Below, one piece after another: positions 52,383-61,793 of a stretch of DNA of 64,000 bases. The notes below the pieces were generated by a model that saw nothing but the letters and a program-made list of their open reading frames with translations, was not told where the DNA came from and made no database searches. Every line of letters starts with the position of its first letter. Within the stretch, counting starts at the first letter, position 1. Position numbers and translations under genes: made by a program. The stretch is from an uncultured bacterium (GTDB taxonomy: Bacteria; Actinomycetota; Coriobacteriia; Coriobacteriales; Coriobacteriaceae), in contig CAJMKK010000004.1 of the NCBI GenBank assembly GCA_905214105.1, positions 124,001-188,000 on the forward strand, in the 5' to 3' direction.

Positions 52383-53810
52383 TTAGGCCTCGACGGTATC
52401 CAGGTCAAAGCCAAAGTAGCGGACCGCGTTGTTGTAGCTGATGTCGCGCACGATGGCTCCCAGCAGCTCCATGTCGGCCGGATACTTGCCCTGCTCGACC
52501 CACTCGCCGATCACGCCGCACAGCACGCGACGGAAGTACTCGTGACGCGGGTAGGACAGGAAGGAGCGGGAATCGGTAAGCATGCCCACAAAGTTGCCCA
52601 GCACGCCCTCGTTAGCCAGAGCCGTGAGCTGCTCGCGCATACCGACTTCGTTGTCGTTGAACCACCAGGCAGAGCCGTTCTGGATCTTGCCGGCGGTCGG
52701 AGCCTCCTGGAAGCAGCCCATCACGGTGTCGATCATGGTGTTGTCGATGGGGTTCAGGCTGTACAGGATGGTCTTGGGCAGACCCGTGGACTCCTGGATG
52801 GAGTTGAGGAAATCGGCCAGCTGGTCGGACGGCGTGTAGTTGGAGATGCAGTCGTAGCCGGTGTCGGGGCCGAGCTTGGCGAACATAGCGCGGTTGTTGT
52901 CACGCTTGCAGCCAAAGTGCAGCTGCATGGCCCAGCCAAGGCGGACATACTCGCCAGCGACAAACTGCATGAAGGCCGTCTTGTACTTGAGGACCTCGTC
53001 CTCGGTAAGCGGCTCGGCGGCAAGGCCCTTGGCAAAGATAGTCTCGATCTCGTCGGCGGTAGCCGGAACGTACATAACGTAGTCGAGCGCGTGGTCGGAA
53101 GCGCGGCAGCCCAGCTCGTGGGCAACGTCGTAGCGCTTGGAGATGGCGGCCTTCATGCCCTCGAAGTCGCTGATCTCAACGCCGGCAACCTCGGAGAGAT
53201 GCTTGCAGTAGTCGGCGAACTCCTGGCCACGCTCGATACGCAGGGCGGCATCGGGGCGCATGGCGGGAACGACCTGAACGTCAAAACTGTCGTCGGCGGC
53301 AATCTTCTTGTGCCACTCAAAGCTGTCGGCGGGGTCGTCGGTAGTGCAGATCATGCGGACGTTGGACTGCTTGATCAGGTTGCGGCAGGTAAAGCTGGCC
53401 TCAGCGAGCTTGGCGTTGGCAAGGTCCCAGACCTCCTGAGCGGTTTTGCCGTTCAGGATGCCCTCGTAGCCAAAGTAACGCTTAAGCTCCAGATGGCTCC
53501 ACTCAAAGACGGGGTTGCCCACGCAACGGCCCAGGGTCTCGGCCCACTTCTGGAACTTCTCGCGAGCAGGGGCATCGCCGGTAATGAAGCGCTCGTCGAC
53601 GCCGTTGGCGCGCATCAGACGCCACTTGTAGTGGTCGCCGCCCAGCCAAACCTCGGTGATGTTCTCAAAACGCTTGTCGTCCCAGATCTCCTTGGGAGAA
53701 ATGTGACAGTGGTAGTCAACGATGGGCATACCCTCGGCAAAGTTGTGGAACAGTTCCTCGCCGGTCTTGGTGCTCAGTAGGAAATCCTGATCGTCCATGA
53801 AGTTTTTCAT
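52383..53810 (-). CDS. uxaC: Uronate (glucuronate/galacturonate) isomerase
   Basis: 475 aa, matching the usual 470. An amidohydrolase-like barrel with DYHCHISP (metal His-x-His), LHFGCKRDNN, RHEYFRRVL and the C-terminal DISYNNAVRYFGF. It isomerises D-galacturonate to D-tagaturonate (and glucuronate to fructuronate). AAAGGGG precedes ATG 53810; the frame is open 22 codons further into the operator region, which is not a start. First gene of the uxaCBA set. Confidence 0.97.
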   Translation of the reverse strand: MKNFMDDQDFLLSTKTGEELFHNFAEGMPIVDYHCHISPKEIWDDKRFENITEVWLGGDHYKWRLMRANGVDERFITGDAPAREKFQKWAETLGRCVGNPVFEWSHLELKRYFGYEGILNGKTAQEVWDLANAKLAEASFTCRNLIKQSNVRMICTTDDPADSFEWHKKIAADDSFDVQVVPAMRPDAALRIERGQEFADYCKHLSEVAGVEISDFEGMKAAISKRYDVAHELGCRASDHALDYVMYVPATADEIETIFAKGLAAEPLTEDEVLKYKTAFMQFVAGEYVRLGWAMQLHFGCKRDNNRAMFAKLGPDTGYDCISNYTPSDQLADFLNSIQESTGLPKTILYSLNPIDNTMIDTVMGCFQEAPTAGKIQNGSAWWFNDNEVGMREQLTALANEGVLGNFVGMLTDSRSFLSYPRHEYFRRVLCGVIGEWVEQGKYPADMELLGAIVRDISYNNAVRYFGFDLDTVEA

Positions 53811-54046
53811 CAAACAACCCCTTTGTTGGCGGAGCGGGCGCACGATGCGCTCGTTATCCTCTAGGTGAACGTTCACTATACTAATTCATTGCGACTTAAA
53901 AGGTGAACGTTCACCTAACCACCATGGGGTGAACGGTCGGTTTTGCCCGCTCAACGGTTGTTGGAGCCATGACTTGCATGTTTTACGGATCGGCTGACGT
54001 CTCCGAGCACCGGTTTTGAGTGCTTTTGCTCAGGTGGGTCATGTCC
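53811..54046 (-). promoter_or_regulatory. uxaC control region: two palindromes plus LytTR-like direct repeat
   Basis: No gene. GGTGAACGTTCACT (53864-53877) and the perfect palindrome AGGTGAACGTTCACCT (53901-53916) are 37 bp apart and flank a TAGTAT/TATAGT -10-like hexamer. Further upstream, ACCGTTCAC (53929-53937) and ACCGTTGAG (53950-53958) are 21 bp apart. The same order and similar spacing occur in front of the GPH transporter. Confidence 0.65.
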
Positions 54047-54245
54047 CGGCGTACATTTTTGGGAATATTCAGCATCGGGGCACGCCGCACACCGTCCTCG
54101 ATCCCTATTTGATGCGCATATTGCGCCCGGTCGGTATAAATAAGTGCCGTCGATGGCGATTTACGCCATCGGCGGCACTGAAAACAGTCGTTCTACCCCT
54201 CTTTCGGAGCATACGCATGCTGAATATTCCCGAAAATGTACGCCG
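54047..54245. repeat. R6 199-bp inverted-repeat (MITE-like) element
   Basis: Twenty-nine-base terminal arms (54047-54075 and 54217-54245; TACATTTTTGGGAATATTC core) with one mismatch, plus an inner hairpin AGTGCCG..CGGCACT around CGATGGCG/CGCCATCG (about 54143-54179). It lies between the uxaC control region and the LacI gene stop. No ORF inside is credible. Confidence 0.75.
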
Positions 54246-54271
54246 CAAGAGGGGGGTACCTGACCAAACGG

Positions 54272-55351
54272 CTAAATTCCCGCAAGCTCGCAGTAGTGGT
54301 CGACGTTGCTGGCAAACACCATCTCCACAGCACCCTTCTGCACGGGCTCCGCTGGAGTTTTACCCCACAGCAAATACTCGCCCAAAGTCTTAGCGCCACG
54401 GTAGGCCAAGCTCACCGGGTCCTTATAAACAATATTGGTAAAGATGCCACGGCGCAAGGCCAAGGCGCTCTCGGGGAACAGGTCGTTGCCGATTACCATG
54501 ACCTCACCGGCCTTGCCACTTGAAACAAGTGCGTCGGCGACCACCTCGGAACCAACGGCAAAAACGCTACAGATGAGCTCGGGAGCATCCGGCGCACTCA
54601 AGCGCTGTTCAAGCTCGCGCTCGAGCTGTTTGACTTGCGCATGGGCGCCGGCAAGGTCCTCAACTTGCCATGGAATATCGTGTTCGCGCAGGTAATTATG
54701 AAAGGCGCGGGCGGTCAGATAGTGTGAATCGGTATAGGGGTCGCCCGCCAACAGGAGCACGCGGGCGTCAGCCCCAGAAGCGTGGACCAGATTTGCCGCC
54801 TGCTCAGCCATAAGGCCGCCTGCCGTCGAATAGTCGGCCAAGCTCGCACCCAAGCGATCGAGGTGCGGGCGGTCGCCGTCGACGAGCTCGATTGTCACGC
54901 CTGCCTCGGCAATCTGTCTCAAGAGCTCGGTCGCGCGGTCATCGCCCGGAACATAGGCAAGCAGGCCATCAATCTTCTCGCCTACCTGCAGGCGCTCATC
55001 AATCTGCTCAAGCGCATCGGCGTAGCCGCCCACGCCAAATTCAACACGTTCAACCGTAATGCCCTGGTCGACCACCTCCTGCTCAAAGCGGTTGCAACCT
55101 TCCCAAAGGTAACGGAAAAAGTACGCTCCCTCGCGTGATGCGCGGGGCAGGCAAAACACCAGGTTGATATCCTTGCGGCGTAGGCTTGAGGCGCTCGTAT
55201 TGCGATGGTAACCCATGGCCTCGGCCTTAGCATTTACCTTGGAGCGCACGGATTCGCTCACGCCGGCCTTACCCGTCAGGGCCTTGTGCACGGTATTGAT
55301 GGAAACGCCAAGCTCGGCGGCTATGTCCTTCATGGTTACGCGAGCGCTCAT
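54272..55351 (-). CDS. LacI-family regulator, candidate controller of the uronate regulon
   Basis: 359 aa. N-terminal HTH MKDIAAELGVSINTVHKALT (7-26) and hinge, then a sugar-binding domain (INLVFCLPRASREGAYFF onward, with VMVIGNDLFPESALAL) resembling the PBP1/ribose type. The recognition helix reads INTVHK where LacI has YQTVSR, so its operator should differ from standard ones. It lies upstream of uxaC on the same strand; the central AACGTT of the repeated GTGAACGTTCAC palindrome suits a LacI protein. GGAG lies before ATG 55351. Link to the operator is inferred. Confidence 0.85.
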   Translation of the reverse strand: MSARVTMKDIAAELGVSINTVHKALTGKAGVSESVRSKVNAKAEAMGYHRNTSASSLRRKDINLVFCLPRASREGAYFFRYLWEGCNRFEQEVVDQGITVERVEFGVGGYADALEQIDERLQVGEKIDGLLAYVPGDDRATELLRQIAEAGVTIELVDGDRPHLDRLGASLADYSTAGGLMAEQAANLVHASGADARVLLLAGDPYTDSHYLTARAFHNYLREHDIPWQVEDLAGAHAQVKQLERELEQRLSAPDAPELICSVFAVGSEVVADALVSSGKAGEVMVIGNDLFPESALALRRGIFTNIVYKDPVSLAYRGAKTLGEYLLWGKTPAEPVQKGAVEMVFASNVDHYCELAGI

Positions 55352-55450
55352 GGGATTACTCCGTTATAGATAAGTTGCCAATTAACAGTACAGGTAACGA
55401 TACCCCAAAATCGCTCTTCAACTCGCCGCGCTCGCCCCCAAATGCGCAAA

Positions 55451-55480
55451 GCGCCCCGCGAACGGATGCTCGCGAGGCGC
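55451..55480 (-). terminator. Terminator after FeoB-associated peptide gene
   Basis: GCGCC-CGCGA against TCGCG-GGCGC with single bulged bases and an 8-base loop, 16 bases past the stop, followed on the minus strand by the unpaired TTTGCG. Confidence 0.55.
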
Positions 55481-55495
55481 CTAGGTGCCTGGGCC

Positions 55496-55696
55496 TTATT
55501 TAATACCGCGACCCAAGTCTTCGGCGATTTTGTCCACGCCTTTAAGTGCGGCGCAGGTCTTTTTGTTGGAACAATGCCCCGTGCAAACGCCACCCTGGGC
55601 GCAGTCGGCGCAGGTGCCCTTTCGGTAGATACGCACGCACACGGCGACAAACGCAATGCCGATAACAGCCAACACAACAATATCGATAGGTGCCAT
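55496..55696 (-). CDS. FeoB-associated Cys-rich membrane protein
   Basis: 66 aa: one N-terminal membrane helix (IDIVVLAVIGIAFVAVCVRIY), a Cys-rich loop (CADCAQGGVCTGHC, then KKTC) and a short C-terminal helix. This matches the small FeoB-associated family (PF12669 type) found beside feoB in anaerobes. The cysteines may bind iron during ferrous uptake. AAAGGAGG lies before the ATG. It is downstream of feoB, separated by a terminator and R3 copy b. Confidence 0.88.
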   Translation of the reverse strand: MAPIDIVVLAVIGIAFVAVCVRIYRKGTCADCAQGGVCTGHCSNKKTCAALKGVDKIAEDLGRGIK

Positions 55697-55742
55697 AGCA
55701 AGCCTCCTTTAGTTAACCACCACTTACTTTACCCCATCTTCC

Positions 55743-55796
55743 ACCTGCCAAAAAGGGACAGGTTTATTTTGGTCGGTTTTATCTGCGGAAACGCCA
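55743..55796 (+). repeat. R3 dispersed repeat, copy b (inverted relative to 6068-6122)
   Basis: ACCTGCCAAAAAGGGACAGG then TTTATTTTGG and a GGTTTTATCTG..AAACG block match the reverse complement of 6068-6122 with a few changes. It lies between feoB and the Cys-rich peptide gene. Confidence 0.7.
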
Positions 55797-55842
55797 CATC
55801 TTACTTCTGGAGCAAAGCAGTCTGTCCCCCATTGCACCAAAA

Positions 55843-55871
55843 AGCCCGAGTGTCGCTGGGACACCCGGGCT
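55843..55871 (-). terminator. Terminator of feoB
   Basis: Twelve-base arms AGCCCGAGTGTC/GACACCCGGGCT with one mismatch, 5-base loop, followed on the minus strand by TTTTTGG. Confidence 0.88.
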
Positions 55872-55900
55872 CGTGGAAAGGGGTTAATCCTTATTCGGAC

Positions 55901-58231
55901 TTAAGCGGAAACTGCGGCGGAAGCAGCGTTGGTCTCGTCCTCGTCGGTCCATGCATGTTTGGGCATAGGGCGGAAGATCTGGAAGAGCATCGCAACCAGC
56001 AGCACGATGGCCACAACCGTCCAGATGCCAAACTGACCCAGAACAAGCAGGTTGTAGAACTGGTTGATGAACAGGCCGATCACCCAAGCAAAGGCGCACT
56101 CGTAGCCGATGGCAATCGCGGTCCACTTGCCGGAGTCCATCTGGTTGCGGATGGTGCCCATGGCGGCAAAGCACGGAGCGCACAGCAGGTTGAAGGCACC
56201 AAAGGCAACGCAAGCGCCCATAGTCGGGAACATGCCGGCAAACGCTGTCCACAGGCTCGGGTCAGTCTCGGCGGCGTCGGCAACGGACAACAGCGAACCG
56301 GCAGTGGCGACGACGTTCTCCTTAGCGACAAGGCCAGAGACAGTCAGCGCGGTTGCCTGCCAGGTGCTAAAGCCGAGCGGGGCGAAGATCCAGGCGACCA
56401 GGTTACCGAGCATGGCAAGCACGGAGTAGTCCATGAACTCCTCGGGGATGCCGTCCATCGCAGGCAGGAAGCCAAAGGAGCCGTTGTAGCTACCAAAGTT
56501 GGAGAGGAACCAAACCACGACAGTGGATGCGAAGATGACCGTGCCGGCCTTCTTGATAAAGGCCCAGCAGCGCTCCCACACGTGCAGCGCCCAAGAGCGA
56601 ATTGCTGGGAAGTGGTAGGCAGGAAGCTCCATAACAAATGGCGTCGGGCGGCCGGCGAAGAGCTTGGTCTTCTTGAGCATGAGGCCCGAGGCGATGACGG
56701 CAAAGACGCCCAGGAAGTAGAAGAGCGGGCTGATCCACGCGGCGGTGGTGGAAGAATCACCGATGATGGAACCCATGAGCAGGGCGATGATCGGCAGCTT
56801 GGCGCCGCAGGGGATGAACGTGGTGGTCATGACCGTCATACGGCGGTCCTTTTCGTTCTCGATCGTCTTGGTGGCCATTACGCCGGGAACGCCGCAGCCC
56901 GAGGACACGAGCATGGGGATAAAGGACTTACCGGACAGGCCAAAGCGGCGGAACACGCGGTCCATAATGAAGGCGACACGGGCCATGTAGCCGCAGTCCT
57001 CCAGGAAGGACAGCATCACAAAGAGCAGGAACATCTGCGGGACGAAGCCGAAGATGGCGCCCAGGCCGCCGACGATGCCGTCGCAGACCAGCGAATCGAC
57101 CAGGCCGCCGTCCTCGGTGCCGCCCGCCACAAGGGCGTCGTGCACCATGGTGGTGATACCCGGGACATAGGGGCCGTACTCCGCCGGGTCAATCGAATCG
57201 GCAGCGTCCTCACCCACAGCCTCGACAGCCGCATCATACGCATCGCGACCCTGACCGAGCACGTACCAACCGTCGGTGCCGAAGAGCTGGTCGTTGGTGA
57301 AGTCGGTCACCGTGCCGCCCAGGGTAGAAACGGCGATGTAGTACACGCAAAACATGATGACCACAAAGATCGGCAGGCCCAGGATACGGTTGGTAACCAC
57401 GCGGTCGATCTTCTCGGAGGTGCTCATCTTGGCAGGAGCCTTGGTCATGCACTCGTCGACAATGTGGGCAATCACGCCATAGCGCTCGCCGGTGATGATG
57501 GACTCGGCGTCGTCGTCGCAATCCTGCTCGCACTGGGCGACCAGCTGCTCAACGCGAGCGGCCTTCTCCTTGGTGAGGTTGATGAGCTTGCAGGCGTCCG
57601 CGTCGCGCTCAAACAGCTTGACAGCGTAGTAGCGACGCTTGTTGGCGGGAACGCTCGCCGGCAGGTTGTTCTCGATGTGGTCCAGAACGTCCTCGATAGA
57701 GGAATCGAACTTGTGCTCCGGCACCTGGCCCTTGGAAGCAGCGGACTTCTTAACCTGCTCGAAAAGCTCCTTGATGCCCTTGTTCTTAAGGGCCGAGATC
57801 ATCATGACCGGGCAGCCGAGCTTCTTGGACAGCTTGTCGGTGTCGATCTTGTCGCCGTTCTTCTCGACCAAGTCGGCCATGTTGAGGGCGACGACCACGG
57901 GCAGGCCGGTCTCGATAACCTGAAGCGCCAGGTACAGGTTGCGCTCGAGGTTGGTGGCATCGACCACCTGGACGACGACATCGGGCTCGCCGCTCATGAG
58001 GTAATCGCGCGAGCACTGCTCCTCGGGGCTGTAGGGGGAAAGCGAGTAGATGCCGGGGAGGTCCGTAATCGTGACGTTCTTGTCACTCAGGAGCTTGGCT
58101 TCCTTTTTCTCAACCGTGACGCCGGGCCAGTTGCCAACGTAGCCGTTGGCGCCGGTGATCAGGTTGAAAAGCGTGGTCTTGCCGCAGTTGGGGTTACCCG
58201 CCAGCGCGACATGGATCTGAGAATCCGCCAT
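55901..58231 (-). CDS. feoB: Ferrous iron transporter FeoB
   Basis: 776 aa. An N-terminal G domain with G1 GNPNCGKTT (12-20), G3 DLPG and G4 NMAD, a helical GDI region, then the membrane part with gate segments of the FeoB core (GCGVPGVMATK; FIPCGAKLPI). It moves Fe2+ across the cytoplasmic membrane with nucleotide-dependent gating. AGAAGG lies before ATG 58231. It follows two FeoA genes on the same strand; an AAGTTAG/CTAACTT dyad sits in the spacer upstream. Confidence 0.97.
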   Translation of the reverse strand: MADSQIHVALAGNPNCGKTTLFNLITGANGYVGNWPGVTVEKKEAKLLSDKNVTITDLPGIYSLSPYSPEEQCSRDYLMSGEPDVVVQVVDATNLERNLYLALQVIETGLPVVVALNMADLVEKNGDKIDTDKLSKKLGCPVMMISALKNKGIKELFEQVKKSAASKGQVPEHKFDSSIEDVLDHIENNLPASVPANKRRYYAVKLFERDADACKLINLTKEKAARVEQLVAQCEQDCDDDAESIITGERYGVIAHIVDECMTKAPAKMSTSEKIDRVVTNRILGLPIFVVIMFCVYYIAVSTLGGTVTDFTNDQLFGTDGWYVLGQGRDAYDAAVEAVGEDAADSIDPAEYGPYVPGITTMVHDALVAGGTEDGGLVDSLVCDGIVGGLGAIFGFVPQMFLLFVMLSFLEDCGYMARVAFIMDRVFRRFGLSGKSFIPMLVSSGCGVPGVMATKTIENEKDRRMTVMTTTFIPCGAKLPIIALLMGSIIGDSSTTAAWISPLFYFLGVFAVIASGLMLKKTKLFAGRPTPFVMELPAYHFPAIRSWALHVWERCWAFIKKAGTVIFASTVVVWFLSNFGSYNGSFGFLPAMDGIPEEFMDYSVLAMLGNLVAWIFAPLGFSTWQATALTVSGLVAKENVVATAGSLLSVADAAETDPSLWTAFAGMFPTMGACVAFGAFNLLCAPCFAAMGTIRNQMDSGKWTAIAIGYECAFAWVIGLFINQFYNLLVLGQFGIWTVVAIVLLVAMLFQIFRPMPKHAWTDEDETNAASAAVSA

Positions 58232-58304
58232 TCAATCCTTCTTCCTTGTGTGCCCGCGCTGCTTTCTCCGCACGGGCTGGATAATGTGCTTCAACATTGC
58301 AAAT

Positions 58305-58328
58305 TTAAGTTAGAAAAACCTAACTTTA
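58305..58328 (-). promoter_or_regulatory. Dyad between feoA and feoB, DtxR-box-like
   Basis: AAGTTAG (58307-58313) pairs with CTAACTT (58320-58326) around a 6-base centre. The TTAG/CTAA half-sites resemble DtxR/IdeR-type iron operators but the match is incomplete. It could also be a weak RNA hairpin. Confidence 0.35.
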
Positions 58329-58354
58329 TCTGCATAAATAGTTGCCGCGGGCCC

Positions 58355-58576
58355 TTACTGGACCTCGACGACGGCAGCCTCCTCCTTGCGGATGGAAAGC
58401 TCGTAGCCGCGCACGTTGATCTCGACCGGATCTCCGAGCGGTGCAACCTTAACGACCTTGAACGAAGTGCCCTTGATGAGGCCCAGGTCCATAAGGTGAC
58501 GGCGAAGCGCGCCCTCGCCGTGAAGCTTGACGATGGTAGAGCTCTCGCCCACCTTAACGTCACCCAACGTCTTCAT
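58355..58576 (-). CDS. feoA: FeoA, second copy
   Basis: 73 aa SH3-like FeoA: MKTLGDVKVGESSTIVKLHG, then LMDLGLIKGTSFKVVKVAPL, then GDPVEINVRGYELSIRKEEA. Small cytoplasmic partner of FeoB. GGGGGAAAA-type ribosome site before the ATG. It lies 39 bases after the first feoA and upstream of feoB. Confidence 0.93.
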   Translation of the reverse strand: MKTLGDVKVGESSTIVKLHGEGALRRHLMDLGLIKGTSFKVVKVAPLGDPVEINVRGYELSIRKEEAAVVEVQ

Positions 58577-58615
58577 ATTCTTTTCCCCCTTTCAGCTTTT
58601 ATGAAATGCTGCGGA

Positions 58616-58858
58616 CTAACCGACGGTCATGATGTGCATGGCGACCTTGGTATCGATACCAAAGCGTGCGCCCAGCACGGTGACGATGATATTGGCGCTA
58701 CTCGAACTCACCACGTGAACCTCACTGCCCTCGACAAAGCCGAGGTCCTTGAGGTGGTGCTTCATGTCCTCATTGCCCTTTACACGAGACACGTGCACGG
58801 TTTCGCCCGCTTTCACCATCGAAAGCGGCATGGCCGGCATCTGCGGTCCGCAAGACAT
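58616..58858 (-). CDS. feoA: FeoA, first copy
   Basis: 80 aa FeoA-domain protein: PLSMVKAGETVHVSRVKGNE, then HLKDLGFVEGSEVHVVSSSS, then GARFGIDTKVAMHIMTV. Its N-terminus (MSCGPQMPAMP) is extended and has one Cys. First gene of the feo operon; the control dyad at 58902-58955 lies just upstream. Two FeoA proteins per FeoB is common in anaerobes. Confidence 0.9.
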   Translation of the reverse strand: MSCGPQMPAMPLSMVKAGETVHVSRVKGNEDMKHHLKDLGFVEGSEVHVVSSSSANIIVTVLGARFGIDTKVAMHIMTVG

Positions 58859-58901
58859 GAGTGTGCTCCTAACGTCAGTTCGTCCTCAACATCGACGCAG
58901 C

Positions 58902-58955
58902 AAAAGTTAACCACGTCTATGTTCGCTACAGTAAACTAGCACGTGGTTAACTTTT
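58902..58955 (-). promoter_or_regulatory. Large inverted repeat at the feo promoter
   Basis: Fifteen-base perfect arms AAAAGTTAACCACGT (58902-58916) and complement (58941-58955) flank 24 bases, 44 bases upstream of the first feoA. This spacing fits two operator sites around the promoter. An iron regulator of the DtxR type is the likely binder (inference). Confidence 0.55.
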
Positions 58956-59006
58956 TGGAAAGGGTCCCTATTCAGTTTTCGGAAAAGTTTCCTATATGAA
59001 ACAAAA

Positions 59007-59039
59007 AGGCGCGGCAAAGGACCATCCTTTACCGCGCCC
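59007..59039 (-). terminator. Terminator of HPr gene
   Basis: GGCGCGG-AAAGG against CCTTT-CCGCGCC, short loop, followed on the minus strand by TTTTTG, 9 bases past the HPr stop. Confidence 0.88.
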
Positions 59040-59047
59040 TGTCATGC

Positions 59048-59296
59048 TTAGAGCGAGAGATTTCTGATCGATGTGACACAGGAGGCCTCATCCACGCCCG
59101 AAACGCGGAACACGACGTCTTCGCCACATTCGCCGCAGAGTGCCATGAGCCCTATAACGTCGCGGCCATCCGTGTGGCGATCGCCGATACTGACTGACAC
59201 GTCGCTACGATGCTTGGCAATGATGTCATAGAGCAGCGCAACCGGGCGGGCATGTAATCCCAACGGATCTTTAATCGTCTTTGTAAACTCGACCAT
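59048..59296 (-). CDS. HPr-like phosphocarrier protein with Asp at position 46
   Basis: 82 aa. LGLHARPVALLYDI places the phosphorylatable His at residue 15, and the fold follows HPr to the end. HPr passes phosphate from enzyme I to PTS sugar permeases. Position 46, Ser in Gram-positive HPr (KSIMGVMSL), is Asp here (GRDVIGLMAL), so HPr-kinase phosphorylation at this site is impossible and the residue could mimic phospho-Ser. GGGAGGGG precedes ATG 59296; the upstream in-frame extension is unsupported. No other PTS gene is in the window. Confidence 0.88.
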   Translation of the reverse strand: MVEFTKTIKDPLGLHARPVALLYDIIAKHRSDVSVSIGDRHTDGRDVIGLMALCGECGEDVVFRVSGVDEASCVTSIRNLSL

Positions 59297-59393
59297 GTCC
59301 CCTCCCACGGCATCGCACATTCGGCCGGCAAACCCAGCCACGTGGTAGTTATTGTAGCGTTAGATGCTTGTCGAGAGCTCCTCTGAACACCTC

Positions 59394-59613
59394 GTGGGCA
59401 AAAAGTGGCAAATATGAGTACTGTCACCAATTTAGTAGCAGCAAAATCGAGAGCAAATTGCCTCCTTTGAGCGATTCGAAGAGGTTGAAAGCCGTCAAAC
59501 GCCCTTTAAAGGGGGTTATATAAATTGATTTTGAGCCCGTTTTTGCTCAGAACAGGCCGAAAAATATGACACCTCTTTTGCAGCAGTACTCATATTTGGC
59601 ATTTTTTGACCAC
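59394..59613. mobile_element. R7 220-bp MITE-like element with 30-bp terminal inverted repeats
   Basis: Arms 59394-59423 and 59584-59613 match at 27 of 30 positions (core CAAATATGAGTACTG). The interior is AT-rich with no ORF. Terminal inverted repeats, short length and lack of coding capacity suggest a non-autonomous element. No clear target duplication was seen. Confidence 0.55.
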
Positions 59614-59642
59614 GGGGTCCAAAACCATGCCCCAAAACACAA

Positions 59643-59670
59643 AAGGAGGGGCCTCGTAAGGCCCCTCCTT
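59643..59670 (-). terminator. Terminator of APC permease gene
   Basis: Eleven-bp arms AAGGAGGGGCC/GGCCCCTCCTT, 6-base loop, followed on the minus strand by TTGTGTTTTGG. Confidence 0.88.
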
Positions 59671-59717
59671 AGGAAAGGGAACCGATTTATTCCACAGCCG
59701 TAGATTAATCCTAGCCG

Positions 59718-61193
<1,476 letters not shown>

Positions 61194-61334
61194 TCATCCG
61201 TTATATCTCATCTAAAACCGTCCGGACTGCAAGCGCAATCGTGGACGGCGCACCTGCTAAGGGGAATGGGGAAAAGGGAGTCAACAAAGCCATCCCCCTT
61301 AACGGCGCGAAGCAAACGTCCAAACGGACGAATA

Positions 61335-61790
61335 CTACTTGTTGGGGAAGGAATAACCTTCAACCGTCACGTGCAGTACCACGACGCGGGGATCCGCGGC
61401 ATCGGCCACGACACGGTAGGCCTCGTCGATCTCGACGACGGCAACGCCGCCGGCGGGAATCGTCACGGTCTCCCCCGTACCCTCAAAGCGCTCGCGATCG
61501 TCGATATCGCTGTAGGCGCGCGTGCAGGTAAGATCCGTCTTGGAAGCCACCTCGACGGTCAGGTCGCCATCGAGCGGGGCGAGCACGGCATGGTAGCGAC
61601 GGTGACCGACCAGATCGGCGGTAGCTGCCTCGTGGGCGTTCACCCACCAGTACACCAACGAGTCGCCGATGGAGTACGCCACGTCGTGCTGCAGGTCGGC
61701 AACACCATCGAGCGCCTGGCCGGTGCGCATCCACTTCTTGACAGACTTCATCTGAGCGTCGAAGTCGGCGCGCGAGTTAAAGACGTGCAT
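61335..61790 (-). CDS. ebgC: EbgC/YhcH-type beta-galactosidase small subunit
   Basis: 151 aa cupin-like protein of the EbgC/YhcH (DUF386) family: YSIGDSLVYWWVNAHEAATA, GHRRYHAVLAPLDG, IPAGGVAVVEIDEAYR. In E. coli EbgC is required for full activity of the EbgA beta-galactosidase. It starts 3 bases after the end of the large-subunit gene, confirming the pair. Ends 140 bases before the APC gene. Confidence 0.87.
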   Translation of the reverse strand: MHVFNSRADFDAQMKSVKKWMRTGQALDGVADLQHDVAYSIGDSLVYWWVNAHEAATADLVGHRRYHAVLAPLDGDLTVEVASKTDLTCTRAYSDIDDRERFEGTGETVTIPAGGVAVVEIDEAYRVVADAADPRVVVLHVTVEGYSFPNK

Positions 61791-61793
61791 GAC

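Larger units (their letters stand above)
59297..59717. other. Intergenic region between HPr and APC permease
   Basis: 421 bases without a gene. It is occupied mainly by the R7 element (59394-59613) and the terminator 59643-59670. The remaining 97 bases next to HPr must hold its promoter; no clear boxes were seen. Confidence 0.6.

Noticed and set aside
53810..53876. Extended N-terminus of UxaC starting within the operator
   Set aside because: The extra 22 residues overlap the palindromic operator and have no ribosome site; ATG 53810 matches family length.
55442..58939. A 1165-aa plus-strand open frame opposite the feo genes
   Set aside because: It is rich in His, Asp, Gly and Arg, has no domain, and mirrors FeoB and FeoA, whose motifs are perfect on the other strand.
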